Shown here: positions 1 through 6,282 of the stretch, in pieces
How the letters are laid out: every line of letters begins with the position of its first letter
Numbering within the stretch: position 1 is the stretch's first letter
Source of the DNA: RUG563 sp964423675
GTDB taxonomy: Bacteria; Bacillota; Clostridia; Christensenellales; Aristaeellaceae
Direction: 5' to 3'
DNA: 9,657 nt
Assembly (NCBI GenBank): GCA_964423675.1
Contig: CAYRFP010000060.1
Coordinates: 1 to 9,657 of the forward strand
The notes under the pieces: generated by a model
Told to the model about the DNA's origin: nothing
The model's input: the letters and a program-made list of their open reading frames with translations, nothing else
Databases searched by the model: none
Position numbers and translations under genes: made by a program

Positions 1-339
1 GAAGTCTCCAAACGGCTGCCTGGCTTCCCCATCGTGCTGCATGGTGCTTCCTCCGTGCCCCAGGAATTCGTGAAGATCATCAACGAAAACGGTGGCCAGC
101 TGCCCGATGCCGTTGGTATCCCGGAAGAACAGCTGCGCAAGGCTGCTTCCATGGCCGTTTGCAAGATCAATATCGACAGCGATCTTCGTCTGGCCTTCAC
201 TGCGATGCTGCGCAAGCATTTTGTGGATCATCCCGATCATTTCGATCCTCGCCAGTACCTCACCGATGCCCGCGCCTCTCTGAAGGAAATGGTGCGGCAC
301 AAGCTGGTGGACGTGCTGGGCTGCAACGGCAAGGCCTAA
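1..339 (+). CDS. fba: Class II fructose-1,6-bisphosphate aldolase, C-terminal part (5' end outside window)
   Basis: The reading frame is open from base 1 and ends at TAA 337-339, giving the last 112 residues of the protein. The enzyme cleaves fructose-1,6-bisphosphate to dihydroxyacetone phosphate and glyceraldehyde-3-phosphate in glycolysis, in the cytoplasm, using a divalent metal ion. Visible motifs are VLHGASSVP (residues 12-20 of the fragment), whose His belongs to the zinc site in this family, and CKINIDSDLR, which corresponds to the phosphate/DHAP-binding loop (the family NxDS/T motif). The tail FDPRQYL...GCNGKA is the usual C-terminus. The GASSVP form with the GGQLPDAVGIPEEQL insert fits the longer FbaA-type class II enzymes better than the short GatY/KbaY aldolases. 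An internal ATG at 34 is not the start; the real start lies upstream of the window. A strong terminator follows 17 bases after the stop. The family call is secure; no regulation is visible. Confidence 0.95.
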   Translation, partial: EVSKRLPGFPIVLHGASSVPQEFVKIINENGGQLPDAVGIPEEQLRKAASMAVCKINIDSDLRLAFTAMLRKHFVDHPDHFDPRQYLTDARASLKEMVRHKLVDVLGCNGKA

Positions 340-355
340 TCCATTTGCTTAAAGC

Positions 356-389
356 AAAGCGCATTCCGATTGGAATGCGCTTTCTTTTT
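356..389 (+). terminator. Rho-independent terminator of the aldolase gene
   Basis: A perfect 12-bp inverted repeat (AAAGCGCATTCC at 356-367, loop GATT, GGAATGCGCTTT at 372-383) is followed by CTTTTT. It begins 17 bases after the aldolase stop. The converging minus-strand gene stops at 388, inside the T tract, so the same hairpin may also end that transcript, although the U-run in that direction (GCTTTAAGC) is poor. Confidence 0.93.
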
Positions 390-843
390 ATGTTTCATTT
401 GTCCGTTCCAAAATCATGGTTACCTGTTCTATCAGCTGCCCGATGTTTTCCATGCGATACCGTTTATCGCGAATCACAATTGTATCCGATGCTGCCATGA
501 AAATGCTGTCAACCAGCGAAGCGTCATCGTAAACATAGATGGTAAGGGTGTTGCTGCCCAAATCTGACACAGTGCTGTCCGAAAATGGCGTATCCCATGT
601 TCGATGATAGGCGTATTTCCCCAACAGGGTTAGAATGGCACGTTCTTGTTCTGAGGAAATCGTTTGGTAAACAGCGGAATCGATGAACGGCTCGCCCTCC
701 CGGACGCCCAGTTCATTCACTGCAATGATTATCTGGTGGCCTTCCCCAACAATATCCGAAAGCAAGAGTGGCTTGAAAAACACTGCCAGGCCAACAAGCA
801 GGATAATGGCAACGACGATAATGCCGATCGTTCGCCTTTTCAT
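388..843 (-). CDS. Hypothetical protein with N-terminal membrane anchor (151 aa)
   Basis: I do not recognise this protein with confidence. Residues 1-5 (MKRRT) are basic and are followed by one hydrophobic segment, about residues 6-23, with no lipobox cysteine. This suggests a signal anchor with residues 24-151 exposed outside the membrane. The exported part has a mixed alpha/beta look: IIIAVNELG, a helix around SSEQERAILTLLGKYAY, then TLTIYVYDD and DTIVIRDKRYRM strands and a final helix. It is faintly like small clostridial DUF5301-type domains (a helix with a LxxYxYxRT segment, then short strands), but this is only an impression. The start at 843 is supported by AAAGGAGAG about 8 bases upstream and an extended -10 box further up. 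The gene appears to be transcribed alone: a terminator for the preceding gene lies upstream and the aldolase terminator lies at its 3' end. Confidence is high that it is a gene and low on function. Confidence 0.85.
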   Translation of the reverse strand: MKRRTIGIIVVAIILLVGLAVFFKPLLLSDIVGEGHQIIIAVNELGVREGEPFIDSAVYQTISSEQERAILTLLGKYAYHRTWDTPFSDSTVSDLGSNTLTIYVYDDASLVDSIFMAASDTIVIRDKRYRMENIGQLIEQVTMILERTNET

Positions 844-866
844 TCCTTTCTCTCCTTTTCGGTTTT

Positions 867-875
867 AGTATAGCA
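867..875 (-). promoter_or_regulatory. Extended -10 promoter for the 151-aa anchored protein
   Basis: On the minus strand the sequence reads TGCTATACT, a TGn-extended -10 hexamer with 5/6 matches to TATAAT, 24 bases upstream of the ATG. The -35 at 17 bp spacing (TGGATT, 890-895) is weak, which is tolerated when the -10 is extended. It lies just past the terminator of the upstream gene. Confidence 0.65.
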
Positions 876-900
876 GAAAAGTGCGATGGAATCCACTGCC

Positions 901-940
901 AAAAAGGCCGCCCGATCAATTCAGTCCGAGCGGTCTTTTT
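901..940 (-). terminator. Intrinsic terminator downstream of the CD1247-type gene
   Basis: On the minus strand, an A-rich arm and GACCGCTCG pair with GGGCGGCC followed by TTTTT. The stem is imperfect, with one A-C mismatch and one G-U pair. It lies 10 bases after the stop codon at 950. The A-tract, GC-rich stem and U-tract form a typical terminator. The opposite orientation also carries T-runs but has no gene to serve. Confidence 0.75.
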
Positions 941-949
941 TTCGTTTTT

Positions 950-1393
950 TTATTCCTCGTCAGGCGTTTCGGGGAACAAGGGCTGATGGCAATTGGGGCA
1001 AAGATAATCTTCATCGAAATCAAAATTGTCTACTTCGAAGGTCATGTCCTCGCCGCAATGAGGGCAGGTGTATTCTACCAGATTGTCCGCATCCTCGTCA
1101 TCATCATCTTCTTCGTCGTTGTTAGAATGGCACTGGCTGCAATCGCCGCAGCAGCCGTCCTCGTCCTCATCGCCATAGATCACGTCTTCCATATCGCTCA
1201 GATCGCTGTCAATGGATTCAACATATTCGTCCAGTTCGTCATGATCCTTGCGCAGAGCGTCCATTTCCTGCGCCATTTCAGACAGCAGTTCCAGCATCTT
1301 TTCGATGAGCTTGCCCTCATTGGTTTCGGTGTTCAGCTTCATGCCTTCAGCCAAGCCCTTGATATAGGAAACGCGATCGGTCAAATTGCTCAT
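950..1393 (-). CDS. CD1247-type acidic coiled-coil / zinc-ribbon protein (147 aa)
   Basis: The N-terminus (MSNLTDRVSYIKGLAEGMKLNT) matches what I know as the CD1247 N-terminal domain family of Clostridia, a cytoplasmic family of unknown function. Residues 1-72 are predicted to be helical with coiled-coil character (AQEMDALRKDHDELDEYVES). A cysteine cluster CCGDCSQCH follows at residues 81-89, then a very acidic linker (92-103), then a C-terminal zinc ribbon with CPHC (110-113) and CPNC (132-135). The start at 1393 is chosen because AAGGAGG lies 8 bases upstream. An in-frame ATG at 1474 lies inside the efp terminator hairpin and has no ribosome binding site. It follows efp by 93 bases. Zinc binding by the ribbon is a family-level expectation; its role is unknown. 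A guess is an adaptor protein that binds nucleic acid or protein. The second cysteine cluster is unusual and is discussed as a finding. Confidence 0.9.
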   Translation of the reverse strand: MSNLTDRVSYIKGLAEGMKLNTETNEGKLIEKMLELLSEMAQEMDALRKDHDELDEYVESIDSDLSDMEDVIYGDEDEDGCCGDCSQCHSNNDEEDDDDEDADNLVEYTCPHCGEDMTFEVDNFDFDEDYLCPNCHQPLFPETPDEE

Positions 1394-1441
1394 GCAAGTA
1401 TCCTCCTTCTTTTTACAAAGCGGCGAATGCCACAATCGCCC

Positions 1442-1474
1442 GAAAACAGATGAAAGGCCTTGGCGGCCTTTCAT
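1442..1474 (-). terminator. Hairpin terminator between efp and the CD1247-type gene
   Basis: A perfect 10-bp stem (ATGAAAGGCC at 1450-1459, 5-nt loop, GGCCTTTCAT at 1465-1474) is followed on the minus strand by CTGTTTTC. It starts 13 bases after the efp stop. The T-run is short (four T), so read-through into the next gene is plausible. No convincing promoter lies between this hairpin and that gene. Confidence 0.75.
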
Positions 1475-1486
1475 ACATCGCGCCTG

Positions 1487-2044
1487 TTACGCGCGGCTCA
1501 GATATTCACCGGTGCGGGTATCAATCTTGATCACATCGCCGATGTTGATAAACAGGGGCACCTGCAGTTCATAGCCGGTTTCGGTGGTAGCAGGCTTAAA
1601 GTTATTGGTAGCGGTATCGCCCTTGAAGCCAGGCTCGGTCTTGGTGATTTCCAGATCCACGAAGTTGGGCGCTTCCACAGAGAAAGCCTGGCCCTTGAAG
1701 TAACGAATGGTCACGTTCATGTTTTCCTTCACGAACTGGATGGCTTCTTCCACAGCATCCTTGCCCAAAGGCATCTGTTCGAAGGTTTCAGGATCCATGA
1801 AGTAATACAGATCGCCATCGTTATACAGATACTGCATTTCCTTGGTTTCGATAATGGCCCGGGGCATTTTATCGGTGGGGTTAAAGGTACGCTCCACCAC
1901 CGCGCCGGTCATCACGTTCTTGATCTTCGTGCGCACAAAGGCAGCGCCCTTGCCGGGCTTCACATGCTGGAAATCAACGATGTTCCACACGCCGCCATCC
2001 CATTCGATGGTAATGCCCTTTTTGAAATCGCCCGCAGTAATCAT
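1487..2044 (-). CDS. efp: Translation elongation factor P
   Basis: EF-P binds ribosomes stalled on polyproline stretches, between the P and E sites, and stimulates peptide-bond formation. The 185 residues match the normal bacterial length and the three-domain layout: an N-terminal KOW-like domain, then two OB-like domains. The loop VKPGKGAAF (residues 28-36) carries Lys32 at the tip, the position that receives the post-translational modification in EF-P. Its context, PGKG, fits the lysine-type factors modified in Bacillus or enterobacteria, not the arginine type. The C-terminal signature GDVIKIDTRTGEYLSRA is intact. The start at 2044 has GGAGG 9 bases upstream. It follows the Xaa-Pro aminopeptidase gene by 48 bases with no terminator between, so the two are probably cotranscribed, an arrangement common in Firmicutes. 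No epmA/epmB or YmfI-type modification gene is in the window, so the modification cannot be predicted. Confidence 0.98.
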   Translation of the reverse strand: MITAGDFKKGITIEWDGGVWNIVDFQHVKPGKGAAFVRTKIKNVMTGAVVERTFNPTDKMPRAIIETKEMQYLYNDGDLYYFMDPETFEQMPLGKDAVEEAIQFVKENMNVTIRYFKGQAFSVEAPNFVDLEITKTEPGFKGDTATNNFKPATTETGYELQVPLFINIGDVIKIDTRTGEYLSRA

Positions 2045-2092
2045 GATTTATTCCTCCAATTTTGATGGTATATGGGTTGCATAAGGGGCCGA

Positions 2093-3160
2093 TCAAAGGA
2101 TCAGCAGCGCCTTTTGTGCATGAACCAGGGTACGCGCGCCGTTTTCGGTAATAGCGCAGGTGTTCTCAATCCGCACACCGCCGAGACCGGGTACATAAAT
2201 GCCGGGCTCCACGGTAATGGTATGGCCAGGCTCAAGAATGTCTTCGCAAAGCATGGAAAGCCGCGGCTCTTCATGAATATCAATCCCCACCGCATGGCCC
2301 AGCCCATGGCCGAACCGACCGGCATAGCCTGCATCGTCAATGATCTTGCGGGCCATGGCATCGATATCCTTGCAGCACTTGCCAGGAGCCAGCGCTGCTT
2401 CGCAGGTTTCCTGCGCCTGTAGCACCACATCATAGATCCGCTTCATTTCCGGCTTCGGCTGGCCTACGGCAACCGTCCGTGTCATGTCCGCACAATAGCC
2501 GTTCTTCTTCGCACCGAAATCGAAGGTGATCATATCCCCCATTTGGATCACCCGATCGCCGGGGATCGCATGGGGAAGGGAACCATTTTCTCCGCTGGCC
2601 ACGATGGTGCTGAAGGCCAATCCATCCGCCCCCTGCTCCAGCATGGTATAATCCAGCATAATCTGCAGCTGCTTTTCCGTCATGCCTGGCTTAATTCGGG
2701 GCAGCAGCAAATCAAAAGCCTTGCAGGAAATATTGCAGGCGTCCTCGATGCACTGCAATTCACTCGCATCCTTAAGACGGCGAGCCTTTTCCGGCGCATT
2801 GCCAAGCGATGCAAATTCCATCCCCGGCATAGCTCTCTTCAGCGCCTCGAAGGAACGAACCGTCACTTCGTCATCCTCATAAAGCACCTGGCTTACGCCC
2901 TTTTCCTGGAACAGCCGATAGGCAAGCGCCGCATGGCTCACGCCTTTTTCCACCATCAGCACCTCAAAGTCCGGCGCCTGGCGCTCGGCCTGCTCGGTGT
3001 AGCGGAAATCGGTCACAATAGCCTGGAAGCCCTGCCCGGCCACAATCAGCCCTTCGCCTGTATAGCCGCTCAAATAGAACATATTGGACGGCTTATGGAT
3101 TAATATGCCCTGGCCGGCTTGCACCTGCGCCAGGCTTAGCACTTTATCCACGCGATTCAT
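2093..3160 (-). CDS. pepP: Xaa-Pro aminopeptidase, M24 family metallopeptidase
   Basis: The enzyme is predicted to remove an N-terminal residue that precedes proline, in the cytoplasm, with a dinuclear metal centre. At 355 aa it has the short form typical of Firmicutes (YqhT-like). Residues about 1-120 form the creatinase-type N-terminal domain and about 130-355 the pita-bread catalytic domain. By homology to E. coli PepP, all five metal ligands are present: Asp214 (FDFG), Asp225 (ADMTR), His289 (HGLGH), Glu318 (VEPG) and Glu332 (RIENT). The catalytic-site histidines His285 and His296 (IHEE) are also intact. The start at 3160 has TAGGAGG 9 bases upstream. It sits 48 bases ahead of efp, and both products deal with proline-containing peptides. 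Whether it acts on Xaa-Pro dipeptides (prolidase, pepQ) or longer peptides cannot be settled from sequence; the family and active site are secure, the symbol less so. Confidence 0.93.
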   Translation of the reverse strand: MNRVDKVLSLAQVQAGQGILIHKPSNMFYLSGYTGEGLIVAGQGFQAIVTDFRYTEQAERQAPDFEVLMVEKGVSHAALAYRLFQEKGVSQVLYEDDEVTVRSFEALKRAMPGMEFASLGNAPEKARRLKDASELQCIEDACNISCKAFDLLLPRIKPGMTEKQLQIMLDYTMLEQGADGLAFSTIVASGENGSLPHAIPGDRVIQMGDMITFDFGAKKNGYCADMTRTVAVGQPKPEMKRIYDVVLQAQETCEAALAPGKCCKDIDAMARKIIDDAGYAGRFGHGLGHAVGIDIHEEPRLSMLCEDILEPGHTITVEPGIYVPGLGGVRIENTCAITENGARTLVHAQKALLIL

Positions 3161-3189
3161 GGAGATTTCCTCCTATCCTCAGAATCCGA

Positions 3190-3206
3190 GGTATGCAAAG
3201 CATACC
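3190..3206. promoter_or_regulatory. 17-bp perfect palindrome upstream of pepP
   Basis: GGTATGC-AAA-GCATACC is a perfect 7-bp inverted repeat with a 3-bp centre. Its near edge is 30 bases upstream of the pepP start codon and just past candidate -10 elements on the minus strand (TAAAAT at 3219-3214 or TATGAT at 3224-3219, neither with a good -35). The position suits a repressor operator or a small 5'-UTR hairpin. The gap 3161-3392 holds no other gene that I can support. Confidence 0.45.
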
Positions 3207-3325
3207 ACATTGTATTTTATCATATTTCTCGCATTTACGCCACCCCTTTCCGCAGCAAAATGCAAGAAAATTTTTACGAAAAATGCCCCGAATCAGCGAA
3301 AAGGCCTCATGGCTTCGGCTGCATC

Positions 3326-3351
3326 CGGGACACGGAGCGTATTGTGTCCCG
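3326..3351 (-). other. Hairpin downstream of gtrA (possible weak terminator)
   Basis: CGGGACAC (3326-3333) and GTGTCCCG (3344-3351) form an 8-bp perfect stem with a 10-nt loop, 42-67 bases past the gtrA stop. No U-run follows on either strand, so it is not a canonical intrinsic terminator. It could stabilise the 3' end or work with Rho. An AT-rich imperfect repeat right at the gtrA stop (about 3376-3405) is also present. Confidence 0.3.
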
Positions 3352-3392
3352 TTCCATTGCAGAAAACATGAATACGGAACACAAAAACGGCC

Positions 3393-3869
3393 TTATTTTT
3401 TGTTCTTTTTAAAGATCACAAACCGGCTGGCCGCGTAATTAAACAGGATCACCAGCACGTTCATCAGCAGCTTATCCCATTTGTCGTTCATCCCCGCCAG
3501 CTGCAAAACCGTGAATAAGCCCAGATCAAAAATCACCAGAGAGGCGACCCGTGCGGAAACGAACAAGCCAAATTCCCGCCAAACATCCCTGCGATTCGCC
3601 GCACGGCTATGGAAAACATAGCGTTTGTTTGTTACAAACGCAAACAGAACGGACATCGCCCAGCCAACCATCTGCCCAATATTCGAAATCAGCAGATACG
3701 GCGTGGTGCCCGGCGTGGTTTGATCCAGCCGAAGAATCCAGGTCATCAGCAGATACGCCACCCAGTTGACTACCGTGGTCAGCACACCAAAAACCAGATA
3801 CATTGCCAGTTCCTCAAGACGCTGATGCTCCTTCAGCACGGCTCGCATTTTTTCCACCCATTTTTTCAT
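3393..3869 (-). CDS. GtrA-family integral membrane protein
   Basis: GtrA-family proteins are small four-helix membrane proteins, thought to help move or present lipid-linked sugars (undecaprenyl-phosphate glucose in the phage GtrA prototype) during envelope polysaccharide synthesis. The 158 residues show four hydrophobic segments at about 21-45, 56-80, 98-123 and 132-150. The family signatures are visible: YLVFGVLTTVVNWVAYLL at the first helix, FAFVTNKRYVF (77-86) after the second, and FNYAASRFVIFK (143-154) at the C-terminus. Its ATG overlaps the stop of the 81-aa gene as ATGA, so translation is coupled. It is the last gene of the operon that begins with the GT-C membrane protein at 6155. 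No GtrB-type GT2 glycosyltransferase is adjacent, so the sugar is unknown. The family call is secure; the transport role is inferred from the family. Confidence 0.93.
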   Translation of the reverse strand: MKKWVEKMRAVLKEHQRLEELAMYLVFGVLTTVVNWVAYLLMTWILRLDQTTPGTTPYLLISNIGQMVGWAMSVLFAFVTNKRYVFHSRAANRRDVWREFGLFVSARVASLVIFDLGLFTVLQLAGMNDKWDKLLMNVLVILFNYAASRFVIFKKNKK

Positions 3870-4111
3870 GGCTGACTACCTCCGTTTGCTAAATATTGCA
3901 GGGTATCTCCATCATCGCCGCGGGCATAGGCTGCGGAAAGAAACGCGGACAACGGCAGCGTTTTAGGCGTTTTGCGGCCAGAGGAAAGAAAGGAAACCTG
4001 ACTATCCTCCAACGCCAGCACAAGAATATTCTGGTATCTCAGCGTGTCCGCCATCAGCACGCGCACAGGACGATGATGATCCAGCGAATACTGCAAAAAT
4101 CGTTCCAGCAT
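3866..4111 (-). CDS. Small hypothetical protein coupled to gtrA (81 aa)
   Basis: I do not recognise this family. It is likely a real gene: the start at 4111 has GGAGGGA 8 bases upstream, the gap to the preceding GT-C stop is only 4 bases, and its TGA overlaps the gtrA ATG. The protein has no signal peptide or membrane segment, so it should be cytosolic. It opens with an amphipathic helix (MLERFLQYSLDHHRP), then appears rich in short beta strands: VRVLMAD, NILVLALED, QVSFLSS and KTLPLSAFLSAAYARGDDGD. That pattern of a helix followed by about four to five strands resembles a small beta-barrel such as the Sm-like or WYL-type fold, but this is inference from the strand pattern only. The basic stretch GRKTPKT (45-51) and the acidic ARGDDGD (63-69) are its most distinctive parts. 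It could be a regulator or a partner of the two membrane proteins. Confidence 0.85.
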   Translation of the reverse strand: MLERFLQYSLDHHRPVRVLMADTLRYQNILVLALEDSQVSFLSSGRKTPKTLPLSAFLSAAYARGDDGDTLQYLANGGSQP

Positions 4112-4115
4112 GCTT

Positions 4116-6155
4116 TCATCCCTCCGGAAGCCCGTAGATTACAATGCCGCCGCTTTTGCTTTCATAAACCCTGGGAAAGATGCTTTCAAGCGCAGCCGTA
4201 TCCAGCGTCAGATTCGCCCGTTCGTAGCTGCTGACCAGGATGAATTCTACTCCATACTTTTGCAGCACGTCCATGTTTCCTGCCGGATCTGCATAGAAAC
4301 GGCGAATATCCTGATTGCGCTCCAAGGTGGACAGGCCATGGTAATACAGCCAGCTGTCTGGGCCGCAAACAATATCCCGCCCTGCCAGGCTGCTGACGAA
4401 ATTGATATGGTTAGTCCAGGTCATGAAGGTGGCGTGTTCCGGCGTGTTTTCCTCCACGAATTCGGCCGCTTCTATTTCCTCCTGAGAAAACATCTGATAA
4501 TCGCTGATACACTCCCGGGTGATACTCAGCGTGCCCGTTGCAAAGCAGCCAATGGCGCAGAGCGTGGCGATCACTGGCTTGGCTCGCAGGCCCTTGAGCC
4601 GCTCCAGCAATGCCAGACCATAATCCGCCGCCAGCACCGCGCAGATCATATACCAAATATAGAACAGCTTGTTGTTGTCGTATTCGTTGGGCTGAAACTG
4701 AATAAATTCTGCTGCCAGGAAAATCACGAATGCGCCGCTGGCCAGAAAACGCCGCTTTTCGTTTTTTTCCAGCAAAGATAAAAGCAGCAGCAGAAAGGGA
4801 ATGCCAATATTCTTGATATAGAACCAGAAATATCCATCCAACATCCCGTATTGCCCATTCACCCAATTGAACTGAAAATTCAGAAACTGTTCATTGCCAA
4901 CTGCCTGATGGAACGTCCAGGTAAACAGCTGCGGCGCGGCCACCGCAACGGCCAGCAGCCCATAAATCGCCCAGCTATACAGCGTCCGCAACCGTTGCCC
5001 ACGGCAACGTATCACGTCCCAGCAAAGCCAGCCTGCGCTGAGAAGCCCCAGCGCCAGGAAGCAATGGGTGTTAATCATAGGCAGCATCCCCGCCCAAACG
5101 CCTAGCAGCGCCATCTTTCGCCCCTGGATTTTTCGGCGTGTAAACACAGCACAAGGGCCATCTGTCTGGCTTTGCAGCGTTACGCCGGGCCTTAGCTGGT
5201 CCTCCGGGCGCAGCGAATCATACAGTAAATACAGGCAGGGGATCACCTGGCTCCACCCCGCCAGTGTGGTGCGCTGGGGAACCATCATGTCCACTATCAC
5301 GTTGCTCCAGCGCAGGTTATAGGTGGTAAACTCCGCATGATTTGCCGGTGTTTGATACCAGCCATTCAGCACCAGCCGAATCCGGTTCCACAGCCCGGAA
5401 ACACTTTGCAAATTATTGCTCCCGCTTTGACCCAGCACGGTTCCCTGCATATCCACCAGATACAGAAAGCCCAAACCGCCGTTAACAAAGAAAAACAGAG
5501 TAGCCAGCGCCGCGCCCTTCCGGCTGTCTGCCATACGTTCCGCCAGAATTACATATCCGGAAAAAACCAGGCCCATCATCACAATACCTGGGAACACCAT
5601 AGCCCAGCGCAGAGAAAAACCCAGCAGCATAAAGGTAGTGCTCAACGAATCAGCCAGGAACGGATAAGAAAGCAGATTGCCCGGCAGGATGGAATAATCC
5701 GCAGGGATGGATGCGTTTCGTAGGCTGGTGGCAATGGCCAAATGCAGCGGCAGATCCCCATACGTGCTTTGTCCCACATGCAAAGACCCGTCTGCCGCAG
5801 GGCAGAGTACGTGTGTCCATTGCAAATATCCGCCGAGAAGCGTCAACGGCAGCGTCAGGCAAAGCAGCAGCCACAGCAGGCGTTTCTCCCGTTCATCCAT
5901 GGGCTTAGCCGTTCGTTTATCCCGTCCAAGATAGGCCGCTCCCAGCAGCGCCAGCAGCGGCACCATGGCCCATAACTGCGCTTCGATGGTGAAATCCATA
6001 AACAGCGCGCAAAGCATTGGCAGCCACATTTCCAGTGCAAGCCCCAGCGCAAGCCCCAGCCACACTCGGGCAACCGGACGAATCCGAGGTAGCAGCAAAA
6101 ATACGATGCCTGCTCCGCAAAACTCATACAGCAAAAAATACGCAATGGCCTGCAT
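4116..6155 (-). CDS. GT-C type multi-pass membrane protein, putative glycosyltransferase (679 aa)
   Basis: This is a large polytopic protein with about 11-13 predicted membrane helices between residues 1 and 550 and a soluble C-terminal region, about 551-679. The layout resembles GT-C superfamily enzymes, which transfer sugars from polyprenyl-phosphate donors on the outer face of the membrane. After the third or fourth helix there is a long loop carrying YGDLPLHLA (132-140); Asp134 is in the place where GT-C enzymes keep their catalytic acidic residue. A second loop holds VPQRTTLAGW (292-301). QPNEYDNNKLFYIW (488-501) is a conserved-looking signature I associate with PMT-like bacterial membrane proteins. 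The C-terminal part (EFVEENTPEHATFMTW, then KYGVEFILVSS) resembles the soluble domain of these proteins. The start at 6155 has GGGAGG 9 bases upstream and a sigma-A promoter precedes it. It heads an operon with the 81-aa gene and gtrA, which supports envelope sugar chemistry. Donor and acceptor are unknown, and catalysis is not proven. Confidence 0.85.
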   Translation of the reverse strand: MQAIAYFLLYEFCGAGIVFLLLPRIRPVARVWLGLALGLALEMWLPMLCALFMDFTIEAQLWAMVPLLALLGAAYLGRDKRTAKPMDEREKRLLWLLLCLTLPLTLLGGYLQWTHVLCPAADGSLHVGQSTYGDLPLHLAIATSLRNASIPADYSILPGNLLSYPFLADSLSTTFMLLGFSLRWAMVFPGIVMMGLVFSGYVILAERMADSRKGAALATLFFFVNGGLGFLYLVDMQGTVLGQSGSNNLQSVSGLWNRIRLVLNGWYQTPANHAEFTTYNLRWSNVIVDMMVPQRTTLAGWSQVIPCLYLLYDSLRPEDQLRPGVTLQSQTDGPCAVFTRRKIQGRKMALLGVWAGMLPMINTHCFLALGLLSAGWLCWDVIRCRGQRLRTLYSWAIYGLLAVAVAAPQLFTWTFHQAVGNEQFLNFQFNWVNGQYGMLDGYFWFYIKNIGIPFLLLLLSLLEKNEKRRFLASGAFVIFLAAEFIQFQPNEYDNNKLFYIWYMICAVLAADYGLALLERLKGLRAKPVIATLCAIGCFATGTLSITRECISDYQMFSQEEIEAAEFVEENTPEHATFMTWTNHINFVSSLAGRDIVCGPDSWLYYHGLSTLERNQDIRRFYADPAGNMDVLQKYGVEFILVSSYERANLTLDTAALESIFPRVYESKSGGIVIYGLPEG

Positions 6156-6180
6156 TTCTCAGCCTCCCATCTTTTTTTCT

Positions 6181-6209
6181 ATTATAATCCATTCCCCCGA
6201 AAAAGGCAA
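6181..6209 (-). promoter_or_regulatory. Sigma-A type promoter of the GT-C/gtrA operon
   Basis: On the minus strand TTGCCT (6209-6204) is separated by 17 bp from a perfect TATAAT (6186-6181), 25 bases upstream of the GT-C start codon. The 5'-UTR would be short, leaving room for only the GGGAGG ribosome binding site. Confidence 0.8.
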
Positions 6210-6282
6210 TTCATCGTCAGGATTATTCACAAAGTAACCCGTTTTAGCCCCGCTCCTTCCTGCGCCTCCCCCGTCCGGATTG

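Noticed and set aside
881..1453. A 190-codon + strand open frame opposite the CD1247-type gene
   Set aside because: It mirrors the acidic reading frame of the real gene, giving a protein of repeated I/V/A/F with no family resemblance, and it has no ribosome binding site of its own.
1460..2065. A 201-codon + strand open frame opposite efp
   Set aside because: It is the antisense shadow of a secure efp gene; there is no domain, promoter or convincing ribosome binding site.
2543..3103. A 186-codon + strand open frame opposite pepP
   Set aside because: It lies wholly inside the pepP gene, whose active site is complete; the translation resembles nothing known.
3376..3405. AT-rich inverted repeat at the gtrA stop as an intrinsic terminator
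   Set aside because: The stem is almost all A-T with a bulge, overlaps the stop codon, and no U-run follows it in the gtrA direction.
4110..4781. A 223-codon + strand open frame opposite the GT-C gene
   Set aside because: Antisense to a long membrane-protein frame with clear signatures; the product is not protein-like in any recognised way.
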